Part shown: one piece after another, positions 10,592 through 17,137 of the stretch
Position numbering within the stretch: the first letter of the stretch is position 1
Layout of the letters: every line of letters begins with the position of its first letter
Origin: Duganella radicis
GTDB lineage: Bacteria > Pseudomonadota > Gammaproteobacteria > Burkholderiales > Burkholderiaceae_D
Reading direction: 5' to 3'
DNA: 37,949 bases
NCBI RefSeq assembly: GCF_009720825.1
Contig: NZ_WNKY01000055.1
Coordinates: forward strand, 1 to 37,949
Program-made: the position numbers and the translations under genes
Notes under the pieces: model-generated
The model's database searches: none
Seen by the model: the letters and a program-made list of their open reading frames with translations, nothing else
Told to the model about the DNA's origin: nothing

Positions 10592-11683
10592 ATGAGCCAT
10601 GACGACGACGATTACCCCGATCCGTCGCCGGAAGAGCTGGGCATAGGCGCGCTGTTCGAGGAGGCGCCCGAGCCCTTCCTCGACCTGGTGGCGCCGCCGC
10701 CGGACGCGATGGAGGAGCTGCTGCCGCTGATGCCGCAACGCACCGCCGCGCCACAGACCTGGGTGGTCACGGTGGCCGACGCCAAATTCCACTGGTACGA
10801 CCTGATCGCCGGCTTCCCGGAAGTGCCGGACATCCGCGACCCGGTCGGCCGCCACCTGCGCCGCATGCAGTTCGACCTGGAAGCGACCAGCGAGAAGCGG
10901 CTGATTTATTTCGCCGTCAACCGCCCGCGCGTGCGCTTCGATCCGTCGCGCGGCACCAGCTGGGGCTTCTTCTCGCTCAAGCTGACCGTGCCGCTGCTGG
11001 TGGGGCCGGAAGAGAAAAAGGACAGCCTCACCATCGAGCTGACGGTGCCGTTCGCCGCCACTCTGAAAAAGCCGTCGGTGGTGCTGACCGACCGCTTCCT
11101 CACCCTCAACTGGGGCGGCCTGGTCGAGGCGCTCTCGATCCACGACGTGCTGCAACAGTATGAGAACAACCTCAACTACAAGACCGAGGTGCAGTACGTC
11201 GGCCAGACCAAGGACCCGGCGGGCCGGCTGGCGCGCGCGCGCCTGGTGCCGGTGCAGCGCGTGCACCAGAAGTTCAGCGAAGACCACGACATGCTGCTGC
11301 TGATCCAGCGCTTCCATGTGGAAGTGCTGTCGGACGACGGCGATCCGGCCGAGCTGGAGGTCAACCAGAATCCGGTGGCGGCCGACATGCTGCTCAAGGA
11401 CCGCATCGATGCCATCGAATGCGCGCTGATCCGCTACTTCGAGGGCCCGGAAATGCACGGCCGCAGCGACAAGGAAGCCGAGGTGCGCCAGCAGCGCCTG
11501 CGCGAGGTGCAGGCCACCAACCACCTGGAGAGCTTCCGCATCGACCTGCGGCTGGAAGACGCGGGCAAGTACCACGACCTGTTCTCGCGCCACGCGAGCG
11601 TCTCGCGCAACCACATCATCGACTGCAAACTGGTCGACGGCAATGTGATCGTCACCCGCGTGCCGGAAAAGACCAAGCCTTAA
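10592..11683 (+). CDS. Unknown protein, tandem paralogue B (possible GIY-YIG-like core)
   Basis: A 363-residue paralogue of the preceding gene, similar along almost its full length (shared VADAK, WYDL, RDP.GR.LRRM, RPRVRFD, WGFFSLKL, VPFAATLKKP, LNWGGL, YVGQT, ALIRYFEG). It differs by an acidic N-terminal extension (DDDDYPDPSPEELG) of about 45 residues. The pair YVGQTKDPAGRLARARL and DAIECALIRYFEG is better preserved here and looks like the middle and late motifs of a GIY-YIG fold. No signal peptide or transmembrane helix is seen. It has its own promoter. Its stop codon shares the TTAA at 11680-11683 with the stop of the convergent metY remnant. Function unknown. Confidence 0.78.
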   Translation: MSHDDDDYPDPSPEELGIGALFEEAPEPFLDLVAPPPDAMEELLPLMPQRTAAPQTWVVTVADAKFHWYDLIAGFPEVPDIRDPVGRHLRRMQFDLEATSEKRLIYFAVNRPRVRFDPSRGTSWGFFSLKLTVPLLVGPEEKKDSLTIELTVPFAATLKKPSVVLTDRFLTLNWGGLVEALSIHDVLQQYENNLNYKTEVQYVGQTKDPAGRLARARLVPVQRVHQKFSEDHDMLLLIQRFHVEVLSDDGDPAELEVNQNPVAADMLLKDRIDAIECALIRYFEGPEMHGRSDKEAEVRQQRLREVQATNHLESFRIDLRLEDAGKYHDLFSRHASVSRNHIIDCKLVDGNVIVTRVPEKTKP

Positions 11684-12412
11684 ACCGCGGCCAGCGCCTG
11701 CTCCAGGTCGGCCAGCAGATCGTCGCTGTGCTCGATGCCGATCGACAGCCGCACCGTATCCACCGTCACGCCCGCCTTGGCCAGCTCTTCCTCGTTAAGC
11801 TGGCGGTGGGTGGTGGACGCCGGATGGCAGGCCAGCGATTTGGCGTCGCCGATGTTGACCAGCCGCGTGAACAGCTTGAGCGCATCCTGGAAGCGGGCGC
11901 CGCCCTCCACCCCGCCCCGCACGCCGAAGGTCAGCACGCCGGACGGCCGGCCGCCCAGGTATTTGCGCGCCAGCGCGTGGTCTTTGTGATCCTCCAGCCC
12001 GGCGTAATTCACCCACTTGACCTTGGCGTGCCGCTGGAGGAAGTGCGCCACCTTGCTGGTGTTCTCGACGATGCGTTCCAGCCGCAGCGCCAGCGTTTCG
12101 ATGCCCTGCAAGATCAGGAAGGCGTTGAACGGCGACAGCGCCGCGCCGGTATTCCGCAACGGCACCACGCGCGCGCGGCCGATGTAGGCGGCCGGTCCCA
12201 GCGCGTCGGTGTAGACCACGGTTGCCGATCGATTCGATGAACACCGCCTTGGTGCGCTCGTCGATCAGTTCGCCGAAGGAGGCCGGATCGCGCGCGTCGG
12301 CAAAGCGGGTGGTGATGCCGAACTGCGGCAGCGTGTGGGCGAACAGATTGTAGGTGCCGCCGTACAGCGTGGCGGCCGAGACGATGTTGTCACCGGCCTC
12401 GGCGATGGTATG
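11680..12412 (-). pseudogene. metY: O-acetylhomoserine aminocarboxypropyltransferase remnant, doubly deleted
   Basis: The segment 11680-12219 encodes an intact-looking C-terminal part of a Cys/Met-metabolism PLP enzyme (DALGPAAYIGRARVVPLRN, LILQGIETLALR, SLACHPASTTHRQL, VRLSIGIEH). About 12220-12412 encodes an earlier part in a different frame (EAGDNIVSAATLYGGTYNLFAHTLPQFGI, DPASFGELIDERTKAVFIESIGN). At about 12225 ESIGN jumps directly to VVYTDALG with a frame change. The roughly 70 residues normally between them are missing, including the PLP-binding lysine (SxTKY region). The first ~100 residues, including the start, are also absent, and homology stops just beside the ECF41 promoter. It cannot make an active enzyme. 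Confidence 0.88.
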
Positions 12413-12414
12413 CT

Positions 12415-12441
12415 TGTCACAAACCCGCGCGCTCGCCCGTC
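12415..12441 (+). promoter_or_regulatory. ECF41-type promoter of the sigma factor gene
   Basis: TGTCACA (12415-12421), a 16-bp spacer, then CGTC (12438-12441). This matches the promoter signature I recall for ECF41 sigma factors and is identical in both boxes and spacing to the one before the downstream CMD-family gene. The -10 box ends only 8 bp before the first ATG, so the transcript would have almost no leader. Confidence 0.8.
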
Positions 12442-12449
12442 TAAGCTTG

Positions 12450-13325
12450 ATGATGACCGATACCTCTACCTTTACGGCGCTTCGTACGCGCCTGTTCTCG
12501 ATTGCCTACCGCATGCTGGGCACCCGCGCCGACGCCGAGGATGTGGTACAGGACGCCTGGCTGCGCTGGCAGGGCTGCGACCAGAGCGCGGTGCAATCGG
12601 CCGAGGCGTGGCTGGTGACCATCACTACCCGGCTGGCCATCGACCGCCTGCGCGCCCGCGCCGCCGAGCGCGAAACCTACGTCGGCTGGTGGCTGCCCGA
12701 GCCTATCGTCGAACTGGACGAACACACGCCCGAGAGCGCGGCCGAAATGGCCAGCGATGTCTCGATGGCGTTGTTGTGGGTGCTGGAGCGACTTTCACCC
12801 GAGGAGCGCGCCGCCTTTCTGATGCGGCAAGTGTTCGAGCATGACTACGCGGACATCGCCGGCATCCTCGGCAAGAGCGAGGCGGCCTGCCGGCAGATGG
12901 TGCACCGGGCGCAGGAGCGCGTGCAGCAGCAAAAGCCGCGCTTCGAGGTGCCCAAGGAACAGCATCACGCCCTGCTGGGCCGCTTCATCGCCGCCGCGCA
13001 GGTGGGCGACCGCGCCGCCATGAAAACCATGCTGGCCGACGACGTCCAGCTGGTGGCGGATGGCGGCGGCAAGGTCAACTCCTATCTGCACATCCTGCAT
13101 GGCGCGGGACGGGTGGCCGGTTCGTTCTGGTCGCTGGAGCACCAACATCCGCGGCAGGTGGTGTACCGCCAGGCCCGCGTCAACGGCGCGCCGGGGCTGG
13201 TGCGCTATGTCGATGGCAAACTGGAATCGGCGCAATCGTTTGTGATTGAAGGCGAGCGCATCGCCGCCGTCTTCATCGTCCGCAACCCAGACAAACTGAC
13301 CGGCGTGCCGCAAACTATTTTCTGA
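12450..13325 (+). CDS. ECF41-group RNA polymerase sigma factor with fused SnoaL-like regulatory domain
   Basis: A 291-residue protein (adjacent ATG codons at 12450 and 12453). Residues about 8-75 are sigma region 2 (FSIAYRMLGTRADAEDVVQDAWLRW) and about 105-160 are region 4 (LSPEERAAFLMRQVFEHDYADIAGILGKSEAACRQMVHRA). The remaining ~120 residues are a SnoaL/NTF2-like domain that acts as a built-in regulator in place of a separate anti-sigma factor (family knowledge). All three ECF41 signatures are present: WLPEP at 81-85 in the linker, DGGGK at 204-208 and NPDKL at 279-283. The partner gene follows 87 bp downstream. Identical promoters before both genes imply autoregulation. The signal sensed is unknown. 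Confidence 0.93.
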   Translation: MMTDTSTFTALRTRLFSIAYRMLGTRADAEDVVQDAWLRWQGCDQSAVQSAEAWLVTITTRLAIDRLRARAAERETYVGWWLPEPIVELDEHTPESAAEMASDVSMALLWVLERLSPEERAAFLMRQVFEHDYADIAGILGKSEAACRQMVHRAQERVQQQKPRFEVPKEQHHALLGRFIAAAQVGDRAAMKTMLADDVQLVADGGGKVNSYLHILHGAGRVAGSFWSLEHQHPRQVVYRQARVNGAPGLVRYVDGKLESAQSFVIEGERIAAVFIVRNPDKLTGVPQTIF

Positions 13326-13329
13326 AAGC

Positions 13330-13356
13330 TGTCACAGCGCGTGATGGTGGCCCGTC
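13330..13356 (+). promoter_or_regulatory. ECF41-type promoter of the CMD-family gene
   Basis: TGTCACA (13330-13336), a 16-bp spacer and CGTC (13353-13356), the same layout as before the sigma gene. It starts 5 bp after the sigma gene stop codon and lies 56 bp upstream of the target ATG. Confidence 0.82.
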
Positions 13357-13412
13357 TTACAGGGTATGGAGGGCGCAATGGTGTGTCCTCCGCAGACACT
13401 GAGAGGCATATC

Positions 13413-13880
13413 ATGACCCAAGCTCGCATTCCCTTCTTCCAGCTCGCCCCGGCCAACTTGCAGGCCATGATCGCGCTGTCCGGCTCCGTCAAGAAAAGCT
13501 CGCTCGGCGCGCGCCTGGTGGAACTGATCAACCTGCGCGTGTCGCAGATCAACGGCTGCGGCGTGTGCGTGGACATGCACTGGCGCGACCTGATGAAACA
13601 GGAAGTGCCGCCACGCCACCTGAACGCCATCGCCGGCTGGCGCGAAGCCCCGGCCTCCTTCTTCACCGAGCGCGAACGCGCCGCGCTGAACTGGGCTGAA
13701 GCCGTCAACGCCCTGCCGCACAAGCAGCCGACGGACCAAGATTTCGACCTGCTGAAAACCCATTTCAGCGACACCGAAATCGCCGAAATCAGCTACGCCA
13801 TCGCCACCATTCGTGCGTGGAACGTGATCAACGCCAGCCTGCACAACCAAATCCCGGAAGTGCCGCCGCCAGGTTTCTAA
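13413..13880 (+). CDS. Carboxymuconolactone decarboxylase (AhpD-like) family protein
   Basis: A 155-residue protein. The start is the ATG at 13413, preceded by GAGAGG; the frame is open further upstream, but that would place the start inside the promoter. It carries the AhpD-type redox motif: Glu37, then NGCGVC with Cys49 and Cys52, and His56. Such proteins reduce peroxides or act as thiol-disulfide proteins rather than true decarboxylases. CMD-family genes are the commonest partners of ECF41 sigma factors, and the matching promoter indicates direct control by its neighbour. The likely role is handling oxidised or electrophilic compounds (inference). Confidence 0.93.
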   Translation: MTQARIPFFQLAPANLQAMIALSGSVKKSSLGARLVELINLRVSQINGCGVCVDMHWRDLMKQEVPPRHLNAIAGWREAPASFFTERERAALNWAEAVNALPHKQPTDQDFDLLKTHFSDTEIAEISYAIATIRAWNVINASLHNQIPEVPPPGF

Positions 13881-14331
13881 CGATCTGCATCGGCTATCTC
13901 GATCACGGAAGTCCATTTCGACCTGGCTTCCGTGATGATGATGCGAGAATTTTCCATGCGGTCTATGGCGCTAAGCACGTCGACGGCAGCGGCGCTTTTT
14001 TTATTTCCATCATGCCGCTCGACGAAAATCAGCCGTAGCGCGGCATCCACCAACTTCGCACCTTGCTCAATTTTTCCCACTTAGCTACCGCCTGCTCGGT
14101 ATAACCGAATAACTGGCCCAGCGATTTTTGCGACAACAACAGCGCGGCACGGATGTAGCGGAACTCTGCGCCAGTCAGCTTGCCGGGCTTCTTGCACAAC
14201 GCGCGGCAAATCGCGATCACCAGGCCATCAAGGTCGCGGAAGGAAACACCGCTACCATAAGCGGTCTTGTGCTCAACGTAGCCATTACTCAGCCAGACGT
14301 TACGCAGGCCACCATCGGTAAAGTGATACAT
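13877..14331 (-). pseudogene. Xre-like HTH regulator with a frameshift
   Basis: From 14331 the frame reads MYHFTDGGLRNVWLSNGYVEH, then a helix-turn-helix block (KLTGAEFRYIRAALLLSQKSLGQLFGYTEQAVAKWEK). It then leaves the expected frame and stops at 14029. The other minus-strand frame continues with IEQGAKLVDAALRLIFVERHDGN, the usual continuation of this regulator family after its WEK motif, to a stop at 13877. One extra A in the A5 run at 14071-14075 would join them into one protein of about 150 residues. A good Shine-Dalgarno (AGGAGAGGAG) precedes the start. The last codons form a perfect 10-bp inverted repeat (13902-13911 / 13927-13936). Such regulators often act as antitoxins or autorepressors; here it is probably inactive unless slippage restores the frame or the base is a sequencing error. 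Confidence 0.7.
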
Positions 14332-14343
14332 ACTCCTCTCCTG

Positions 14344-14611
14344 TCAATCCATTGCTGTGACCACGATGAGCGCCGGATCGTCATCGTCGATTGCTACCAC
14401 GACGCCCATATCCCGGCCAGCGACATACCGATCCAGTCGGCACTCCAGGCTTCCCGTCCTGATGTTGGGTTCAGCGGGTCGCCGCATACCTATATAAAAT
14501 ATAGCTTCCACCGACACGAAAGGCAACAGGACGGCGCCTCTTCCGTGCCGGCTTTGCGAGATTATTGGCTCTGAGCGCGTTTTCGACTTGCGAATGCACA
14601 AGCACACGTAA
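14344..14611 (-). pseudogene. Truncated small gene upstream of the Xre-like regulator (possible toxin remnant)
   Basis: The minus frame ending at 14344 has a protein-like end (ECRLDRYVAGRDMGVVVAIDDDDPALIVVTAMD) and a weak RHG...VSVEAIFYIG patch that may be a DUF4258-like core broken by frame changes. Its stop lies 12 bp before the regulator start, as in toxin-antitoxin pairs. The reading frame runs into the inverted-repeat end of the IS element at 14612, so the 5' part was probably removed or displaced by the insertion. Family assignment is uncertain. Confidence 0.4.
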
Positions 14612-15256
14612 GGACACCTCGAATCACTGGAGCTTCCGGACGGAGCGCTGAAAAATCGCGACACGGGCAGCGAATCGGCTGTTGATCGCCCCGGTTCCTG
14701 GCCCTTCGAGGGCAGCGTGGCGCGCGCTGCCCTTGCGCTGGATATGCATGCGCCAGCCTTGCCCTTTCAGCCGGGCCTCGCGTTCGCCATCGACATAGCC
14801 CTTGTCGGCATAGATGTCGCTGCTGGCGTTGCCCGGATCGATCACCGCTTCAAAATGCAAGGTGTCGTGCTCGCTGGCGGTACTGATCTTGATCTTGCGA
14901 ACGAGCTTGTAGCGCTTGTCGGCATTGGCCGAGAGCTTGTAGCCGAAGTAGGACTTGCCATGCTTCTTGGTCCAGCGGGCGTCGATGTCCTTTTGGCGCC
15001 GCTTCGCGGGCTGCCAGTCGGCCGGCATCGCGTTCTCGCTCACGATGGCGGCCGCGGCGCGGCGCGGCAGCATCGACCGCTGCGGCCAGCGCCGTGAAGT
15101 CGACATGCTGTTCCAGTATCCGCAGCGTATCGCCAAGCTCGTTGAGCTTCGCTTCGCGCTCCTGGTCGGCAAACAGGCTTTGTTTGATCATTGGACTCAG
15201 GTCAGTACCGGGTTACCGACATCATGCCAGAGCTGGGGGGGTTTTTCGAGGTGCCC
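14612..15256 (-). mobile_element. Internally deleted IS5-family insertion sequence
   Basis: The ends form inverted repeats: GGACACCTCGAA at 14612-14623 and TTCGAGGTGCCC at 15245-15256 (11 of 12 matching). The length of 645 bp is about half that of a complete element. Inside, on the minus strand, are the start and the middle of an IS5-type transposase fused across a deletion. No clear target duplication is seen (CGTAA on the left, AGGAG on the right), so flanking rearrangement is possible. It cannot move by itself but could be mobilised in trans. Confidence 0.82.
14624..15191 (-). pseudogene. IS5-family transposase, deleted and frameshifted
   Basis: Starting at 15191 the frame gives MIKQSLFADQEREAKLNELG...DFTALAAAVDAAAPR, the N-terminus of a DDE transposase of the IS5 family. 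At about 15055, within a GC-rich run, it passes to another frame that reads ENAMPADWQPAKRRQKDIDARWTKKHGKSYFGYKLS and then IYADKGYVDGEREA, the later catalytic region. About 110-120 residues between, including the first catalytic Asp region, are missing. The C-terminus after RKGSARHAALEG no longer follows the family. Not functional. Confidence 0.88.
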
Positions 15257-15357
15257 AGGAGTAGCAAAGCTCGTAGCGTTGAGGCTGCCCTTAGTGGTAT
15301 TCTTTGTCGATTAGCGTCACTAGACGCCTGCACCGATTCAGACGAGAGAGAAGAAAC

Positions 15358-15543
15358 GTGAAAATTCCGCCAGACGATTTGCCAATCTATCGTGTGCTAA
15401 CCGGGCCGGATGACGCAAAGTTCTGCCGGCGCGTTAGCGAAGCGCTCGCGCTCGGATATGTGCTTCACGGATCGCCATCCGTGACATTCAACGGTGAAAA
15501 CGTGATCGTTGCCCAAGCAGTTATCTGGCCTGGTCATCAATAG
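15358..15543 (+). CDS. DUF1737 domain protein
   Basis: A 61-residue protein with a GTG start at 15358, 5-15 nt after a GAGAGAGAAG ribosome-binding stretch. The body IYRVLTGPDDAKFCRRVSEALALGYVLHGSPSVTFNGEN fits DUF1737 closely (YRxLTGxDD...FC.RV...L..G..LhGsP). No function is known; these are small, probably cytoplasmic proteins. A strong terminator follows. It sits between the IS remnant and ssrA, in a region of likely acquired DNA. Confidence 0.85.
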   Translation: MKIPPDDLPIYRVLTGPDDAKFCRRVSEALALGYVLHGSPSVTFNGENVIVAQAVIWPGHQ

Positions 15544-15584
15544 ATTGGGATGTGATGATAATTCCAAATGGAAATTTGAAGCGT

Positions 15585-15611
15585 AAAAACCGCCTCCCGG
15601 CGGTTTTTTTT
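15585..15611 (+). terminator. Rho-independent terminator after the DUF1737 gene
   Basis: AAAAACCGCC, loop TCCC, GGCGGTTTTTTTT: a 10-bp stem with a run of eight T residues, about 40 bp after the stop codon. Confidence 0.92.
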
Positions 15612-15629
15612 AGTCAGACGAATCGGAGA

Positions 15630-15655
15630 GGTTTTGCGCTTGCAAGCGCAAAACC
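15630..15655. repeat. 26-bp perfect palindrome
   Basis: The sequence from GGTTTTGCGCTTG reads to its own exact reverse complement, with no loop. It lies in the gene-free stretch between two terminators. Confidence 0.85.
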
Positions 15656-15665
15656 GCTTCGCGGG

Positions 15666-15683
15666 CGGGCCGCATGCGGCCCG
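15666..15683. repeat. 18-bp perfect palindrome
   Basis: CGGGCCGCATGCGGCCCG, a perfect GC-rich dyad 10 bp after the 26-bp palindrome. A third small dyad, CCCGCGGG, is at 15706-15713. Confidence 0.85.
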
Positions 15684-15744
15684 AATTCCCCGCTACGCCC
15701 CGCGTCCCGCGGGTTCGCTTCCCGCCGCATAAGCTAACGGCGGA

Positions 15745-15792
15745 ATGAAAAACAAAGGCCCAGCGCTTGCGCGCTGGGCCTTTGTTTTTCAT
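15745..15792. terminator. Bidirectional terminator, 22-bp perfect stem, after ssrA
   Basis: Arms at 15745-15766 (ATGAAAAACAAAGGCCCAGC...) and 15771-15792 pair perfectly around a TTGC loop. A/T runs on both outer sides let it work on both strands. On the minus strand it stands 5 bp past the tmRNA CCA end, so it is the ssrA terminator. Confidence 0.93.
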
Positions 15793-15797
15793 CCGGA

Positions 15798-16157
15798 TGG
15801 TGGAGACGGCGGGAATCGAACCCGCGTCCGCAAGCACTCCACAGACAGTTCTACATACTTAGTACTATCTTTTAATTTAACCCGGACGTCACGGATGTAC
15901 ACGTTACGGACAGGCGATTCACCTAAGATTTAACGCTGCTTCAAGTGACCCGTTACAGCGCGATTCCCTGTAAATGACTCCTTAGCTTTTAACGGCCCGC
16001 CCCAGGGAAGAAGCGTTTAGGAGCTAACAGCCCTTAGGCTGCCAGTGCGTACGAGTTATCGTTTGCAGTTATTGATTTCTGGGTGTATTTACGAGGTAAC
16101 CAGGCCTCGGTATGCCCTGCTCTGCTTTGCAACCCACGTCGAAACCAGGTCGTCCCC
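15798..16157 (-). ncRNA. ssrA: Transfer-messenger RNA (tmRNA)
   Basis: A 360-nt one-piece tmRNA that rescues stalled ribosomes together with SmpB. The 5' end GGGGACGACCTGG pairs with the 3' acceptor CGTCTCC before an encoded CCA (15798-15800), giving a 7-bp acceptor stem with one G-U. The T-arm is GCGGGTTCGATTCCCGC. The tag reading frame at 16066-16034 gives ANDNSYALAA and a TAA stop. A -10-like TAAAAT is at 16169-16174 on the minus strand. tmRNA genes are frequent integration sites, which fits the disturbed region next to its 3' end. Confidence 0.97.
16034..16066 (-). other. tmRNA proteolysis-tag reading frame
   Basis: Resume codon GCA followed by AAC GAT AAC TCG TAC GCA CTG GCA GCC TAA, encoding ANDNSYALAA. 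The ALAA end is the usual ClpXP/ClpAP recognition signal. Confidence 0.95.
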
Positions 16158-16331
16158 ACAGACTTCCTATTTTACCCCACTTTGCAATCCCCCGCCATGT
16201 ACGTCAAACGCCGGTCATATTCGGGCGGTATGATGCTCTCAGTTCTCACATGGAACGACTATTTAGCGCCACTAGCGGGCGGCTACTACCGGCGCCGGCG
16301 GTCGGGAAATATACCGGCACCAACACTCTCC
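16158..16331. other. Intergenic region upstream of ssrA
   Basis: A 174-bp non-coding stretch between the repeat-protein gene and ssrA, both transcribed leftward. It should hold the ssrA promoter: TAAAAT at 16169-16174 lies 11 bp before the mature 5' end, with no convincing -35 at normal spacing. Nothing else is recognised. Confidence 0.4.
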
Positions 16332-16967
16332 CTACGGCATTTTGATCAGCAGGCCGGCGATCCCCAGCAGGCTGGCCGCGATCAGGCCCACCAGCCAGCG
16401 GAACTGGACGTCGCTGTGGTCCATGCGCTTGCCACTTTCGATGAACAGGGTATCGAGGCGCGCGCTTGTTTCCCTCGTCAGCGCATCAATGCGGGCAGTT
16501 GTTTCCCTGTGTGTTTCCGAAATTTTGGCGTCCACCAGCAGGAAATTGTCGTGCGATTCCTTGCGTGAGTCGGCAATTTTAGCCTCCACCAGACGCAGGT
16601 TGTCGAGCGACTCTTTGCGCGATTCGGCAATTTTCGCCTCAACCAGACGGAAGTTGTCGATCGCTTCCTTGCGTGAATCGGCAATTCTGGCTTCGACTGC
16701 CTTGAAATTTTCCTGCGTTTCACGCCGGAATTCGCTGATCCGGGCTTCGGTCTGCTTGAGATTTTCGTGCGTTTCCCGGCGCCCCTCGGAAATCTTGGCC
16801 TCGACCAGCCGGAAGTTGTCGCTCGCCTCCTTGCGCGAGTCGGCAATCCGGGCGTTCACCTCGTCGAGCCGGGCGCCCAGGTCCCGCCTGAGCATGTCGA
16901 TTGCTGTCTCCATTTCTTCATCCTCCGCAGCACAATAGCGGTTGTCAAGCTGATCCGGTGCGTTCAT
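16332..16967 (-). CDS. Tail-anchored helical protein with 18-residue tandem repeats
   Basis: A 211-residue protein with a good Shine-Dalgarno (AAGGAGAAGG) before the ATG at 16967. After a 35-residue acidic head, about seven consecutive 18-residue units follow, each like ARIADSRKEASDNFRLVE, covering roughly residues 38-163. Eighteen residues equal five alpha-helical turns, so the units should stack as one long straight helix with a constant face. The C-terminus has a single hydrophobic helix (WLVGLIAASLLGIAGLLI) ending two or three residues before the stop, so it is probably tail-anchored in the inner membrane with the rod in the cytoplasm. It resembles DUF1640-type coiled-coil proteins in layout. 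No function assigned. Confidence 0.78.
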   Translation of the reverse strand: MNAPDQLDNRYCAAEDEEMETAIDMLRRDLGARLDEVNARIADSRKEASDNFRLVEAKISEGRRETHENLKQTEARISEFRRETQENFKAVEARIADSRKEAIDNFRLVEAKIAESRKESLDNLRLVEAKIADSRKESHDNFLLVDAKISETHRETTARIDALTRETSARLDTLFIESGKRMDHSDVQFRWLVGLIAASLLGIAGLLIKMP

Positions 16968-17137
16968 GGCCCTTCTCCTTGTCGTACCGCCGAGCGTAGG
17001 CCGGCATCGCGGCGGCGGTATGATTTAGGTCAAAGGTGCGCTGTTGTTGCGCCGCAGCACACGGTTGGCGGTTTTGTGAATTTTGTGCCAACTCTGCATT
17101 AAAATGACGAGACCGTAACCCAGCTACCGACCTCGCC

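Noticed and set aside
11310..11325. TTCCATGTGGAA, similar to the 10521-10534 palindrome
   Set aside because: It is inside the coding sequence of paralogue B (encoding residues in frame), with a central mismatch, and not near a promoter.
13960..14010. Terminator after the CMD-family gene (run of T at about 13997)
   Set aside because: No stem of useful length pairs before the T run; the T run is explained by Lys codons of the opposite-strand regulator gene.
13877..15797. Complete integrative element using the ssrA 3' end
   Set aside because: No integrase gene and no second copy of the tmRNA 3' end sequence found in the window.
15798..15830. Possible tRNA gene at the CCA/T-arm
   Set aside because: The T-arm and acceptor belong to tmRNA: the matching 5' strand is 360 nt away and a proteolysis-tag frame lies between.
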